A stretch of DNA of 64,000 nt from positions 2,480,001-2,544,000 of the forward strand of contig CM066290.1 of assembly GCA_033816765.1 (NCBI GenBank). Direction: 5' to 3'. The DNA comes from Nothopassalora personata. Lineage: Eukaryota; Ascomycota; Dothideomycetes; Mycosphaerellales; Mycosphaerellaceae. Positions 35,001-47,378 of the stretch are shown piece by piece; positions within the stretch are counted from its first letter, which is position 1, and the number at the start of each line of letters is the position of its first letter. Under the pieces are notes generated by a model, which saw only the letters and a list, made by a program, of their open reading frames with translations, did not search any database and was not told the origin of the DNA. The position numbers and the translations under genes are program-made.

Positions 35001-36450
35001 CAGTGTTGTGCTACTTAATTTAATTGTTATTAATAGTTAAGCGGAAGGCTATGCTAATAGCTACTTTATTATCGCTATAGAAGTAAACAAACCTACGCCT
35101 AATGAAATTAATAAAGCTAAGTAGGCTGTTAAAGTAAGCTAATACTAATGGTTGGTCCCTATTCTTAATAGTGAATTGAAAGTGCCCGTAGGTATCTAAA
35201 TCGTAGAAATAAACTAGGTAACGATCACTATTGTATGCTAGTGTGAACTTAGCTAAATCTATGGCCACGTGTCTATAGGGAGTCATTACCCTAGTTGGCT
35301 TAGTCCTATTGAACACTTTATGTGCCTTAGCTAGGCTACATGCTCTATAATGTGTAGTAAGGGGTGCTTTAGGTGCATTAGGGTTAATGACCACCCCCTT
35401 AACTCTAAACGGAAGCTAGTTAATGCGTTTAGCGCTAATATAGCCGAAGATTTAGTGCTACTAGCGGCCTAAGAGCTTACGGTGTTTAATGGGGGTCCTA
35501 CTAGACGTTACTATACCTTTAGTACCCCCTATGCTATTTATTACTACTATAACGGTACGGTCGCCGTTAGAGTCCTAAATAGGCGGTATTTAGATAGTAT
35601 TACCCTTGCTAATTGTGCTAATAAAGTGCGCTATACGCTACTTCTTAGTAATCTTTAGTAGGATGCTCCTATTATTACTCGATAGCCATTTATAGACTAT
35701 CTCTAACTAAGGCGGTATAACTACCTTAAAGAAGGGGATTGTGCCAGTAGGGCGGTATAGGTCCATTAATTTCTTATTATTGTAATAGACTAAATTAGTG
35801 CGTCCGTGCTACTAAAGTCTAGCCGTCTCTATACGTAAGTAGGAGATAACGTTCATATAAAAGCCTAGGCAATAGGCTACATCTAATAGGGTGAATGGTA
35901 TCCCCTCTATCTTTATGCGAACCTTACCCAATGCGGCAATAGGGAATGTCGTGGTTCCGGCTTAGATTAATAAGGTAGTTAGGCGCTCTATAATGAATTT
36001 TACGCCCTACTAGTTATAGTAATTAATAACATAGGTGTCCGAGTAGTTGTCGTATACCTAGTAATCCCTAAAGTTAAAGCTTAATTAGCTTATCGAGCTC
36101 GAAAGGATAGTGAGACTAGTAAAGCCGTGCGGTACGGCCTTGCCCTTAGTAATTGCCTTATCTCGTTCCTTATCCGTGCGCCTATTGCGGTTTAATACGC
36201 CTAGTAAGCGTTTACTATCATCGCCTAAGCAGTAATTAATAAAGTGCTTCTAGCACTTCTTCCACTACTTAGAGCGCTAATCCTTTAATAGACGCTTCTT
36301 AGGGTTAACTACATCGTATAAATAGAGGTTCTTATAATAACTCTCCTTAGGCTCGCCGGTAATGTTCTAGTAGCCGCTTAGCCTATCGTTATTATTACTG
36401 CTCTTTCCTTTATTTGTACCGTTACTACGGTCACGACTCTTATCGCCGCG
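32050..36450 (-). pseudogene. Copia-2 pol: integrase, RT, RNase H (RIPed)
   Basis: On the minus strand, RT lies at about 32100-33600 with an intact FFYVDD motif at about 33108-33131, followed by HKDYALSIKKRLLTKYEMH. The integrase region is upstream at about 34900-36300. Within it, 35020-35394 remains open for 124 codons (HVAIDLAKFTLAYNSDRYL, copia-integrase-like). Other frames are broken by TAG/TAA. Confidence 0.75.
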
Positions 36451-37440
36451 GCTACGACGACGGTCGTTATTATTATTGTCGTTTCTACCGACTGTGCCTA
36501 CTATAGGCGCTAGTAGTGGAGGCTCGTCCTCTACTAAGGGTTCGCCTATAAAGGTTACGAAGACTAATTAACCGTTCGTAGTAACTAGGGTAGTGTCGCG
36601 TATCTATTTGAGGTATCGCTCGGTAAGCTTACTAAGCGAGAGCTTATCACGCTTCTACTCGTTATATAGTGATGCTCTATAGGTAGGAGTTTTCTACTAT
36701 ATCGTAAGTAGGAAGTGTCGTAGTAGGTCTCCGTACTCGGTATAGTTATAATCTAGCATCTTAGTCTATAGTACTAGCTAGTCTAAACACTAGTCGTCGA
36801 CCCTTCGGGCCTAGCTCTTCTAAAGCCTATTTAGCTCTAGTGTAAGCTATCGCTTACGTAACATGTCGTTTAGTCCGTACTGATTCTTTAGAGCCTGGAC
36901 CTTACCTCTAAGGGTACGTTTACTATACATTAGCTCCTAGCCTAGCTCTATAGTAGTCCTAATTAGGTAGGTAACTAATTTGGACCTTACGGACGTAAAG
37001 ATGTTATACATCCGCTACCTACGGTCGGTGTCTAACTAGCGGAGCTTAATAAGCTCCTTGTCTTTAGCCGTAGCGTCTTTAGTAGTATATACTAATTAGA
37101 TTTGCTCGAACGTTAAGTATACCGGCTCTATTGGCTCGGCGGTAGTGTCGTTCGGATCTATATACTTCTAGATGTTTAGAGACTTAGCGTAGAGCTCTAA
37201 CTAACGGTTAAACTTATCCTATTAGTTATGACTCTTAAGAACGATAGTAGCGTGCGGCAAAGCACCGGTACTACCGGGTGTCTCGGTAGTCGCTATAACG
37301 GTATTAATGGGCCTAATGAAAGTTCCTATAGGTCTACTAGGGTCACTACACTGCTATGTAATAGTTGTTAATGGGATAATGATAGATCCCACTGGTTTTT
37401 AATAACGATGTAAAATCTACTCTAGGGCTTCGTTTTATGT
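36450..37440 (-). pseudogene. Copia-2 gag region (RIPed)
   Basis: The segment between the integrase/protease part and the 5' LTR is in the position of gag. An Arg/Asp-rich tract near 36400-36480 (minus strand) fits a nucleocapsid-like linker. Few intact motifs remain, so the call rests mainly on position. Confidence 0.45.
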
Positions 37441-37475
37441 AGCGAACGTTAGTAAGCGCCTGTCGGGCTTATAAC

Positions 37476-37681
37476 TATTACGTTATAAGTGGTTAGAAGT
37501 TATGAAATGGGCTTATAAAGGTGTTTTAAAAGCAGGTAGTAGATTGCATGTATCTAAGCTAGAATTGAAAGGGCTGCTTATAAAAAGGCTATAGGTAACT
37601 AATTAATGTTACCTAATTCTTAGCCGCTGCTACCTTAGGTTTAATTAGGTTACAGCGCCGGTGCACGCTTAGATCGTAACA
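37476..37681 (-). repeat. Copia-2 5' LTR (206 bp)
   Basis: Pairs with 30625-30830 and is followed by the GTATA target copy. Confidence 0.85.
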
Positions 37682-37686
37682 GTATA

Positions 37687-40600
37687 TCACTTATTATGTG
37701 CACTACTAATAGAGAATGCCTTTATAACTGCTAAATTAGAGACTAACCTAAAACAGTAGGAGCTTTAGTATAGAAGATTTGTACACTTTAGGAAGAACTT
37801 ACTCTAGAATCTTTATAAGGTAATAGACTTAAAAGAACCTATTCCTATTCCTAGGGATAGCTTCTACTAGTGTAGAGTATGTTTAATAGTAAAGATAAAG
37901 AAGTATAAAGGCAAAGTTACTAAGAGAAGACCTAAAAGACTTGCCCTTGTATCTATTAACATATATAGTCTACTGCTAACATTAAGGCTAGGGTTCAAAT
38001 ACTAGCTTAAGATTATTAACAACTTCTCTAGAAAAAAGTGGACCTGTCCTCTTAAGAAAAGAGAAGATACTTTAGTTACTCTCTAGAACTAGAAGATTAA
38101 GGTAGAGAGGAAATCATTAGCACAGTTGAAAGCAGTTAGGCTTAATAATGTAAGGGAACTTATTACATTAGTTAAGCAGTAGGAGAAGGATTTAGGAATT
38201 GGGCTAGAGCATACTAAGGTATATAACTCGCTCTAAAATAGACTAGTTAAAAGGTCAATATAAACCTTAGAAGACTCTATAAGGGCAATGCTTAAAGAGG
38301 CTAAGATGCCAATTAAATTCTAGCCTAAACCACTAGAAGCCTAAACCTACATAAGGAATAAACTACTAAATAGTCTAGACTATAATAGGTTTAAGGTTTT
38401 ACTAGATGAAGCCTTTAATAGTATTAAGCCAACTATTAACTATTTAAAGGTTTAGGGATGCAAAGCTATTGTCTACATAGACACAAGATCCTAGCCTTAA
38501 TAGGCAAGAAGTAATAAACTAATAAATAGAGGCAAAGAAGCAGTGTTTATTAGATACGTTAAAAACATAGCTAAGGCCTAGCTCTTTTAGGAACTAGACA
38601 TAAAAGCTGTTAAACAACACACATATATAGACTTCTTTAAGGACTAACCTAGAGGTAATATAGATCTCAATGTTACAAAATTGAATCTATTAAGCAATGC
38701 ACTAGCTAGGAGACCCTTAGGGAGGCTAAGGAAGGACATATCCTTAGAGTAACCTGTTTACCATTCAATTATTTAGTAGAGCAGCCTAGTAACAGCCTAG
38801 CTAAGAAAGCTGTTTATGCAACTTCCCTAGCCTCTAAAGGATATAGGGGAATTTTAGAAAATCGATAAGCTAATTAGGGGCTCACTAGATCTCTAGGAAA
38901 AGAATGTTACTAGGACACAAGTAACTACTCTTAGATCATCCCTTAGTAAGAGGAGGGCTAACTATAATGTTAAGGGCTATAAATGGAAACAGAAAGCCCT
39001 AAGATCTATAGTCCCTATACCTAAACTAGCTACTAAAGTAGGAGAAGCAATAGACCTCTTAGAGAACCTTACTACTTACTACTAAGCTTTCTTTATAGCT
39101 ATGTAATTAGTAGATGATTTAGTACTATAGGATAGTGAATTCCTAGAAGAAGTTAAGGAGATAGCCTTTATAGCAACTATAGAAGTTATTACATATAAGC
39201 AAGAGATCCTAATTCTAAAGTCCTATAAGGATGCTATAAATAACAAGAAATAGGGACACCTTTAGAAGGAAGTAATCTAGAAGGAGCTAGATACTCTATA
39301 GAGTAATAACACCTAGGAGAATGCTATTCTACTAAAAGGAGCAAACTTAGTTACGTTAAGATAGGTCTTTAATGTTAAAAGAAGCATTAGTGGAGCCATT
39401 AAAAAGTTCAAGGCTAGGCTAGTTGTAAGGGGCTTTTCATAGAAGTTTAGTATTAACTTTATAGAGACATTTGCGCCTACAGTTAGATAGGACACCCTTA
39501 GGGTGTTTATAGCTATTATGTGTAAGAAGGATCTCCACCTTTACTAAGTGGATATAAACAATACGTTTATAGAAAGCACCCTCTATAAAGACATCTTTAT
39601 GTTACTACTACTAGGAGTTAAGCTTCTACTAAACATAGTGTTTAAGATCCTTAAAAGCTTATATAGACTTAAGTAAGTAGCTAGAGATTGGAATCAACTC
39701 TATATATTAAAGCTTAGAGAGATTAGATTCACATAGTTAGAGGTGGATCCATACCTACTTATTTATAAGGAAAAAGAGATCATAATTCTTACACATGTGG
39801 ATGACATTCTAATTGCTACACTAAAGATAATAGATGTTCTCTAGTTCAAAAGAGAACTTAGTAAAGTCTTTAAGATTAAAGATCTTAGTAAACCTAAAAA
39901 GATCCTTAGTATAAGAGTTATAAGGGACAGGAGGAGAGGAATCCTAAAACTTAACTAGGGACACTTTGTTAGGGATAACCTTACTAAGATAGGGATAAAC
40001 TATAAGAAGGCAGTACCTACACACTTACCTATGGACAGCTATAAGGCTCTTAAACCTTTAAGCCACATAGATAAGAGGTGTAACAAGGCAGAGTACTAGA
40101 GTATTAATAGTACATAGATATAGCTAGCAACAATTATAAGGCTAGACATTGCTTTTACCCTAGGAAGGATAAGCTCATTTGTAAGTAACCTATCTACCCA
40201 CTATATAAAGGCTTTAAAGAAGATTACAAGATATCTAAGGTTATATCCTAATCTTAGCCTTGTCTTCTCTAGGCATAGAGAAGGATGCCTAGTTAGATAC
40301 TATAACTCTAATTATGTAATAGACAAAGTAGACAGAGTCTCTATCCTTAGGTATATCTTCTTCCTCTATAGGGCACTAGTCTCCTAGATAAGCAAGAAGT
40401 AAAAGTCTATAGCAACATCTATAATAGAAGCTAAATACATAGCTATAAATGTATATGTAAAGCAATCCTAATTCCTAGCTTTACTATTAAGGGAGATAGA
40501 CTGTCTAGAGTTAGTAGGAGACTGTTCCTATTAACTAAGGATTACTAGAAACTAGGAGACTATGTTAAGCTTAAGACTAGTCCAATTAAGAGGTAACAAC

Positions 40601-40860
40601 TAAGCTGCCCTTACCCTAGTAAGGGATGCACATGTTCATAATAAGTTAAAGCACATTAACATTGCCTACAATGCTATTAGGAAACTTTAGTAGAGAAGGC
40701 TTATTACTATTAAGTACATCCTAACATCTAAGATGGTTATAGATAGGTTCATAAAGCTAAAGACTAGTCCACACTTCTAGAGGTTTATAAGCTAGCTTAA
40801 CCTATTATAGAGGTCTAAATACTACTAATAGGAGAAGAGTAGACTGTAACCTCCTATTTA
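37687..40860 (+). pseudogene. Copia-1 pol: integrase, RT, RNase H (RIPed)
   Basis: The plus-strand frame resumes after Copia-2. RT motifs are near 39420-39850 (FIETFAPTVRQDTLRVF with one stop read through, SLYRLKQVARDW, THVDDILIAT). The copia RNase H end is near 40390-40500 (SIIEAKYIAI). The integrase part occupies about 37700-38700. Many TAG codons are present and it is inactive. Confidence 0.8.
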
Positions 40861-40873
40861 AGATAAGTAGGAG

Positions 40874-41120
40874 TGTTAAGATGTAGCATCTTAAGGGGAG
40901 CTAACAGTTAGGTTATGATCTAATAGCCTAAGGCATCTACGATAACTTAGCTTATCGGAAGACACCTTCTCTCCCCTTTAGCTTAGATAGACCTCTAACA
41001 TAATAAACGCATTGGTTCCTAATATATTGCTGCATGCCCTATAGCTATTAGCTAGTTAAAGATTAATCTCTTACTCTACTCCGCTACTAACTACGTATCC
41101 TATAAGGTCTTAACTTAACA
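40874..41120 (+). repeat. Copia-1 3' LTR (247 bp)
   Basis: TGTTAAGATGTAGC...TTAACA, followed by the AGGCA target copy and then F pol. Confidence 0.9.
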
Positions 41121-43214
41121 AGGCACTTCGATCCTACGCTACGTACGCGAGTCGAAACCGACGCGTTAGGTTTCGCGATCGTAGGTATTATATCCTAATT
41201 GTTTAGTACTAAGTAGCATCCTATCGCGTTCTATTCACGTAAGATAATACTAGCCGAGTGTAACTACGAGACGTACGATTAGGAGCTACTTACAGTAGTT
41301 AAGGCTTTTAAGTATTAGAGGCTATACTTAGAGGGCGCTACGTATACGGTACGAGTACTAGTCGACTACGCTAACCTATAGGGCTTTATAATAGTAAAGT
41401 AGCTAAATGGGCGGTAAGCTCGATAGGCTACGTTCCTATAGTCTTTTAATTTTATAGTAGAGCATCGGCCGGGTAAGACTAACCCCGCCGACGCGCCTTC
41501 GAGACGTAGTAACTACGTAGCTATAACGTAATAAACTTCGAACTTACTACCTACCTTATAAAGTAAGCTATCTTTCTAGAAGGAGTCTCTAGAAGGGATA
41601 AGCAAGCCGACGGTAAAGCGCGCGCTTACTACCTACGAGGCAATATAGGGCGATATAGGCGCGGTAATAGCAGTACGGAGAGGTGACCTTCCCTATTAAG
41701 ACAAGCCGTCGTTACTAGTAGCAGTGTGCGCTACAGTAATATAGGGTTAAGCTTATAGCTCGACCGGTAAGTTAATCCTACTCTTAATAAAGATTGCGTA
41801 GTAGTAAGACGACTAGTGTATCGTATACTTAGCGTAGGCGCCTAGCGCGAGGGACGCTAAGGGATAGTATATAAAGGATAACCTTATATACTACGGAGAC
41901 GCGATCGTAGTACCTAGGGATTACGTAATTAGGTCGCATCTAATTCGTATACACTACGACGACGTCCTCGCGGGTTACTTTAGAAGGACTAAGACTAAAG
42001 AGCTGTTACGACGTAATTATTAGTAGGACTCACTTAGTACGGACGTGAAGTAATACGTCTAAGCCTATAGAACCTACTAGGGTTCGAAGGCTAAACGCCA
42101 TCGACCCTATAGTAGGCTGTAACCGCTTCCTAGACCGGAGCGGCCGTAGTAGGAAATTACTATGGATTTTATTACGGACCTACCTCTAAGTACGCGAGCC
42201 GGTTACGTGTATAATGCGATCCTAGTAATAGTCGATCGCTACTTAAAAATAAGCTTATACATCCCAACGATAAAGACTTACATAGCCGTAGAGCTTACGA
42301 GGCTCCTACGAGACGAAGTCGTGCGACACTATAGTGTCCCGTTAGGCATAGTAAGCGACCGAGGTCCGGTCTTTACTAGTTAGTTTTAGAGTAACTTCTA
42401 CTTCGAGGCGCGTATAAAGCGTAAGCTATCTACGGCCTTTTACCCTTAGACTAACGGCTAAACTAAGAGGGTAAACTAAACCCTCGAACAATATCTTCGT
42501 TATTACTACAGTAACAATTAAACTAAGTAGGCTAAGTGGCTTATAGTTACTAAATTCGTAGCTAATAATAGCATCTACCTAATACTACGGATAAGTCCGT
42601 TCGAGATAGCGCACGGTTAGCGACCTAAGATTACCCCTATACTAACTAGATCTCGAGACGAGACCTAGGGGGGGGAAGTACTAGTAGCGGTAATAGCTAC
42701 GAGTCGTATGCGAAAACTACGCGCTACACTCGAGGAGCGATAGAAGGCTATAGTAGAAAGCTAGGCTCGCTACTATAACAAGACCTACTAAGCTAAGACC
42801 TACCGCGTAGGTAACTTAGTCCTATTATTAACGAAGAACCTTAAGTTAGTAGTACTAAAGAAGAAGATAGGTCCGAAGTTTATCGGCCTATACCGTATTA
42901 CGGACGCTATCGGTTCGTAGGCGTACCGCCTAGCGCTACTAGCCGACTTAAGGCTCTATAACGTCTTCTATGTCTCTCTCCTCGAGCCGTATATCGGTAG
43001 CGATAAGGATAGACCCGTACCCCCTCTAGCTAATGAGGACGGAGAGTATAAGGTAGAGGTAGTACTAGATAGGCGTAAGCGTAAGGGTAAGCTATAGTAT
43101 CTAGTCTAGTAGAAGGACTAGCTAGAGGAGTATAATAGCTAGGAACCGGCGGAGGGCCTCGCGAATGCGGATCGTATAGTAGCCGACTATAAGGCGTTAA
43201 GGAGAAGTAAATAA
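41121..43214 (+). pseudogene. F pol fragment: RNase H, integrase, chromodomain (RIPed)
   Basis: Continues from 28446. The integrase core at 42162-42383 is still open (MDFITDLPLSTRAGYVYNAI.., IVSDRGPVF, giving the two catalytic Asp). The chromodomain lies near 43045-43200 and the stop is TAA at 43212-43214. Nearly identical to 16798-18891. Confidence 0.8.
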
Positions 43215-43301
43215 GACTAGTATAGGAGTACTAGAGCATAAATAAAACTTTTCTTAACTATAAACAAAATAAAAGCTAAAGAGTAGCGCGCCTACTAAGG
43301 G

Positions 43302-44295
43302 CTACGTAGAGTAGTAGTAGGCGAGGAGCCCGCGAGTAGCGTGTAAGGCGAGCGCCTTAGTTGTCGTCGCGTAGTAACTTAGGTAGGAATGCCTAGTCGG
43401 CGGTAGTAGTATTAATGTTCTACGCCTATAGGAACTAGGACTACGGTTAGTAGGGTACACGTATGTAAGGAACATACGACTCACGGCGCGGCCGAGTTCG
43501 AACAGCCTATTAAGGGCGCGGTTCTACTCCTACCAGAGCGCGAGGGCTACGGCGGTAGGGGCGGCGGTAGTAGTAGCGGCGGCGGGGGTACGTATACGGG
43601 TCTCCCCGGTACGCTTATACTTATAGGCATTAAACTGCCTAATAGCCTATAGAAAGGGTTAGCCGAAGCATAGGAGACGCACTAGAGCCCCCCCCCCCCC
43701 GCGAGTAGTAGTCGACTCGTAGGAGCGAAGTAGCGACTTACCTCCGTAATGTCGTTACCTAGCTAGGTACATAGGCGGATCTACTCTACTAGCTTCTACT
43801 ACTAGAGGTCTATAGGCGCCTAGCCCATTATAGCCGTAAGGAAGTCGCGCTAGGAGCGCGCGGCGCGTAGGCGGCTTACTAGCGAGGCGATAGCGTAGCT
43901 AGTGTTAGGCTCGCACTTGTGTCTATTACGCCTATAGCGGCCGTACTTCTTTAGGAGCTCGCCGGTAGTAATACTATTATAGTTATCGGCTTCGTCTAGT
44001 AAGTAGTTAGTATATAAATCGTAGGCGGCGCGCGTAGAGACTTACCCTTAACGAAGTATAGGAGGCACCGTATATATATATTAATCCTCTACGAGAGCTT
44101 AGTAGCGGGCGAGGGCGTTAGTAGCTACGAGGGGGATGCTAGTCGCTTACGACCACTAGGCGTTCTAGGTACGTCGCGTACTAGAGCCGCCTAGCGGCGC
44201 TCGTCTTCTAAGGTACTAGTAGTACTATCGCTACTAATACTACGGGAGGAGGCGGAGCGGCTAGAGGACGGAGGCGAGGAGGGCCCGTTAGACAT
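43302..44295 (-). pseudogene. F antisense ORF, copy 2 (RIPed)
   Basis: The minus strand starts at ATG 44293-44295 (MSNGPSSPPSSSRSASSR) and ends at TAG 43302-43304. About 330 codons can be followed with roughly a dozen in-frame stops, nearly all TAG, as expected if CAG or TGG codons were RIPed. Parts: a Ser-rich leader, INIYIRCLLYFVKGK, SITTGELLKKYGRYRRNR, a Pro/Ala/Thr-rich middle, LNRLFELGRAVSRM, end HATRGLLAYYYST. A C13 run (43688-43700; C9 in copy 1) shifts the frame. No known family is recognised. Confidence 0.65.
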
Positions 44296-44596
44296 AATAA
44301 TAATAATACTAGCGAGGCGCTTACGGTAAGGGTATGGTACGGGTGCGTAGTAGTAGTGTAACGGAGGTAGTACGCTAGGGAACGTACTAGGAGAATAGGG
44401 CTAGGTTAGGCTAGAGTTTTATGCCCCTAACTAGCTACGTCGGTATAGTAACTAAGCCTCACTTACCTACACCTATATAACGACACGTACGTAACCCGTA
44501 TGTAGGCCGTATAGTAACTATAGTTCTAGAAGTACGTAGGAACCTCTACGTAGCAACTAGCGAGCTAAGGATAGCTCGCACGGGAGGGGAGGCAAT

Positions 44597-44792
44597 TATA
44601 AGGGGCAGCCTAGTAGCTAACCCTTATATATAGCCTTACATATAACATGCGGTCGCGACCGGCTACTAAGCCGCACGTAATACGTATACGTACACCTTGC
44701 GACGCGCGATGCGTCTTAAACAAAAGGTAAGAATTAGTTCATCTACGACTAGTAGGTCGTAGGCGTACTATACATTGCGACATCCCTTAACA
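44597..44792 (+). repeat. F 3' LTR (196 bp)
   Basis: TATAAGGGG...CCCTTAACA, followed by CGTAT, the matching target copy, and R1 pol. Confidence 0.85.
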
Positions 44793-45572
44793 CGTATAGT
44801 CGACTAGTACCTAAACTATATATAATACGTCTTCGAGATACGGTCGCTAATACTTAAATGCCTCTACTACTACTAGTAGCTCCTAGTTATAGGTCTTATA
44901 ATTATACTTAGTAGGTACTATTTTACGAGAATAGAAGGTAATAGGGTACTACTTAGTCCTAAATAACTAAGAGATAATACCTATAATCGTAAAACCTAAG
45001 GTATCCGTTTTAACCCTCGTACGTAATAAAGGGTCGAAGTACCTTAGGATAGGTACTCTAAGGAATCTAGCTTTTAGCCGTTAGAACGCTTACTCCTCGT
45101 AAGCGGACTATATAAGAGGCCCTTACTTATTACTATTCTTATATCCCTTAAGTAGGTCTATTAATAGCTTCGCGATCCTCGAGCACCCTTCGACAAAACG
45201 CCTATAGAAGTTGTAGAATCCTAGGAAGGATTAAATCTTATAAAAACTCGTAGGTATAGGCTATTCCTCGATTACGGCTACCCTACTCCTATCTATCGAT
45301 ACGCCTACGACGCTTACGATAAATCCTAGGAACTCGGCATTCTCTTAGAAGAAGCTACACTTCTTTAGGTTCGTAAACAGGGCGAACTTTCGTAGCCTCT
45401 CTAGTACCGCGCGTACGGCTCGTACGTACTCCTTACGCGTTACGCTATAAATAAGGATGTTATCTAGGTAGACTACGTAGATATTATCTACTAACCTAGT
45501 AAGGGCCTTATTAATATACCCCTAAAAGGTAGCTAGTACGTTAGTTAACCTAAAAGGTATAACTAAGTACTC
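44793..45572 (-). pseudogene. R1 pol fragment: RNase H and RT part (RIPed)
   Basis: It continues R1 across the F insertion: joining 13868 to 44798 restores the match to F pol near 17045. It is cut at TACTC (45568-45572) by the gag-only element and resumes at 47966. Confidence 0.75.
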
Positions 45573-45902
45573 TATTACGGTCCAGTACGATCGTACACGT
45601 AGAGGAACTTCATTAGACGAGTAGACGAGTAGACGAGCAGTCGAGTAGTCGAGTAGACGAGCAGTCGAGTAGACGAGTAGATAAGTAGACGAGTAGTCGA
45701 GTAGTCGAGTACGGTCTAATTAGTTACGCTAAGACATACTACTATATAGACGACGTTTCTTTACGAGTAGATAGGAGCTTCGTGCTTATCTTATTTTAAG
45801 TATACACTATATACTGTTTAGGACTACTACCTTTATAACTAATTAAGACATCCCTCTAAAGATCTAAGCCCGAGTTGTAATAACGAACAGCGGTTCCTAA
45901 TA
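45573..45902 (+). repeat. Gag-only element 5' LTR with 8-bp minisatellite
   Basis: TATTACGGTCC...GGTTCCTAATA. A run of AGTAGACG/AGTAGTCG units (45613-45711) lies near its start. Confidence 0.85.
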
Positions 45903-46039
45903 ACTTTAAGTACTACTACTAGGGCCCTTTATACATGTCTAGGAGAGACGCTACCCGGAGTCCGTTACGGCAATAGCTATAGTTAACTAGCATTACGGAA
46001 CGAATAAGCGAAATGTCGATTACTAGAAGCGGAAAACAA

Positions 46040-47050
46040 TTAACACCCTCTATAAGTTCGAATAATATACACGAGTACACTAAGGCACCTAAAGTATTAC
46101 TACCGGAGACGTTCGATAGAACATAAGGGAAGCTAGACGCTTTTTAGCTATAGGTTTAGCTATACCTCTACTTTGACGCCTAGCAGTTTAATAGCGAGGC
46201 CTCTAAGGTCTTATACGCCGTATCCTTCCTAAGGGGTAGGGTAGCCCGAGGATTCTAACTATACCTTAAAGACTAGCTTAACAACTAGGACGAAGGAGAC
46301 AACCTAAAGACGGAAACCCGGAAGATATTTGCCGACTACGATAAGTTCGAGATTAAGTTAAACGACCTATACGGGATACCTAACGAAGAGGTTTACGTAG
46401 ACCGACATATCCGATAACTCCGATAGAACACCTTAGTCGTAGTTTATACTTCTAAGTTCTAAGGATATACCGCCGACCTCGAGTAGAACGACGTAGCGTT
46501 TAGATCCTAGTTCTACCTAGGCCTAAAGGACAACGTTAAGGCCGAATTGTCCCGAAACTCTAGCCTTACTAGGTTAGCCGCGATAGTTAAGGCTATAAAG
46601 GAAATCGACGAGAGACTCTAGAAGCTAAAGTACGACCGATTCGTACAGCCTAGATTCTAGAGACCCGCGAGAAGCGGAAGAGGGGGCTTTAAAGCTAGGA
46701 GTTATAACCCTAATTACGGAGATCTAATAGAATTAGACGCTACGGAAAGGCGCGGACGAAGTAAGCAGTTAACAAGAGATCTAACTTGCTATACATATAG
46801 AAAGAGAGGCTACTATACTAGAGACTGTCCGAAGAAGAATATTATTAGCCGCGAGTTTAATATAATAGACCGGGTAATAACGATATACTAGGAATGTAAG
46901 AACTTCTTCTTAAAATCTACCTAGTAGAAACGACCTAACGACAAAGGCATTAAACAGCGGCTTCTTAATTTAATAGCCTAGCGAAGAAGAAGTTAACAAC
47001 GCGAACGGACAGATAACTATCGGATACTACGACTTACGAGGGATAGCCGT
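46040..47050 (+). pseudogene. Gag of the gag-only element (RIPed)
   Basis: The plus-strand frame can be followed from about 46100 (LPETFDR) through a capsid-like part (AVSFLRGRVARGFQLYLKD) to a decayed zinc knuckle LTCYTYRKRGYYTRDC near 46785-46830, where Cys, Gly and His have become Tyr or Arg by G-to-A/C-to-T. It ends near the antisense ORF. The plan matches the Gag of the young element. The start is uncertain. Confidence 0.65.
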
Positions 47051-47054
47051 CTAG

Positions 47055-47378
47055 CTACGAAAACGGAGACGGAACCCCTATCCTACTAAGATCTATCTCG
47101 AGGGCTAAAAAATCGGAGATAGACGGGTCCTTAGGATCGAAGGAGGTGTTTTTAGCTATATAGGCTTCGTCCTCCTCGACCTTCCGGTTCGCCTACTCTC
47201 GTACCGCCTTATTACGACGAATACGCTAGCGAAGAGATTCGATCTTCGAGAGTAACTCTTTAACCTATTACTCGTCCTACTTAATCTTTTACGATAGATC
47301 TTTAACGGTCTTATCTAGGCGAAATAAGGAGGAGATAACGTAAGGTTTACCTAGGCGTATATACTTAATATAGGACAT
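47055..47378 (-). pseudogene. Antisense coiled-coil ORF of the gag-only element
   Basis: The minus strand from ATG 47376-47378 (MSYIKYIRLGKPYV) reads about 107 codons. A heptad-like segment (VKELLSKIESLR, KAVRE, ANRKVEEDEAYIA) is followed by SFDPKDPSISDFLALEIDL and a stop at 47055-47057. Interrupting stops are TAA or TAG. Like the antisense ORF of the young chromovirus it is a Lys/Glu-rich coiled coil with a Pro/Asp-rich end, sits between the last sense gene and the 3' LTR, and runs opposite to gag. Homology to it is likely but not proven. Confidence 0.55.

Larger units (their letters stand above)
30625..37681 (-). mobile_element. Copia-2: Ty1/copia element nested in Copia-1, minus strand
   Basis: LTRs of 206 bp at 30625-30830 and 37476-37681 begin TATTAC (RIPed TGTTAC) and end GTAACA. 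The target duplication is GCATA at 30620-30624 and GTATA at 37682-37686, differing by one RIP-type C-to-T. Coding is on the minus strand. Confidence 0.85.
28447..41120 (+). mobile_element. Copia-1: Ty1/copia element with 247-bp LTRs, RIPed
   Basis: LTRs at 28447-28693 and 40874-41120, target duplication AGGCA on both sides (28442-28446 and 41121-41125). It carries gag-pol on the plus strand and is itself split by Copia-2 (30625-37681). The LTRs differ at scattered sites, mostly transitions. Confidence 0.9.
13869..44792 (+). mobile_element. F: RIPed Ty3/gypsy element, plus strand, with nested insertions and an internal rearrangement
   Basis: The outer LTRs (13869-14064 and 44597-44792, 196 bp each) are flanked by CGTAT (13864-13868 and 44793-44797) and R1 pol continues across. 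Inside, a complete gag-pol plus antisense ORF ends in an extra LTR (20272-20467). R2 follows, then a second F pol copy starts at RT (27395). The simplest explanation is that R2 inserted into F, a second F inserted into R2, and recombination between the two F copies deleted the DNA between them. Confidence 0.75.

Noticed and set aside
35020..35394. 124-codon minus-strand ORF as a host gene
   Set aside because: Its sequence and position make it a chance-open piece of the RIPed Copia-2 integrase.
45613..45711. CRISPR-like array
   Set aside because: The units are 8 bp without spacers, inside an LTR, in a eukaryotic genome.
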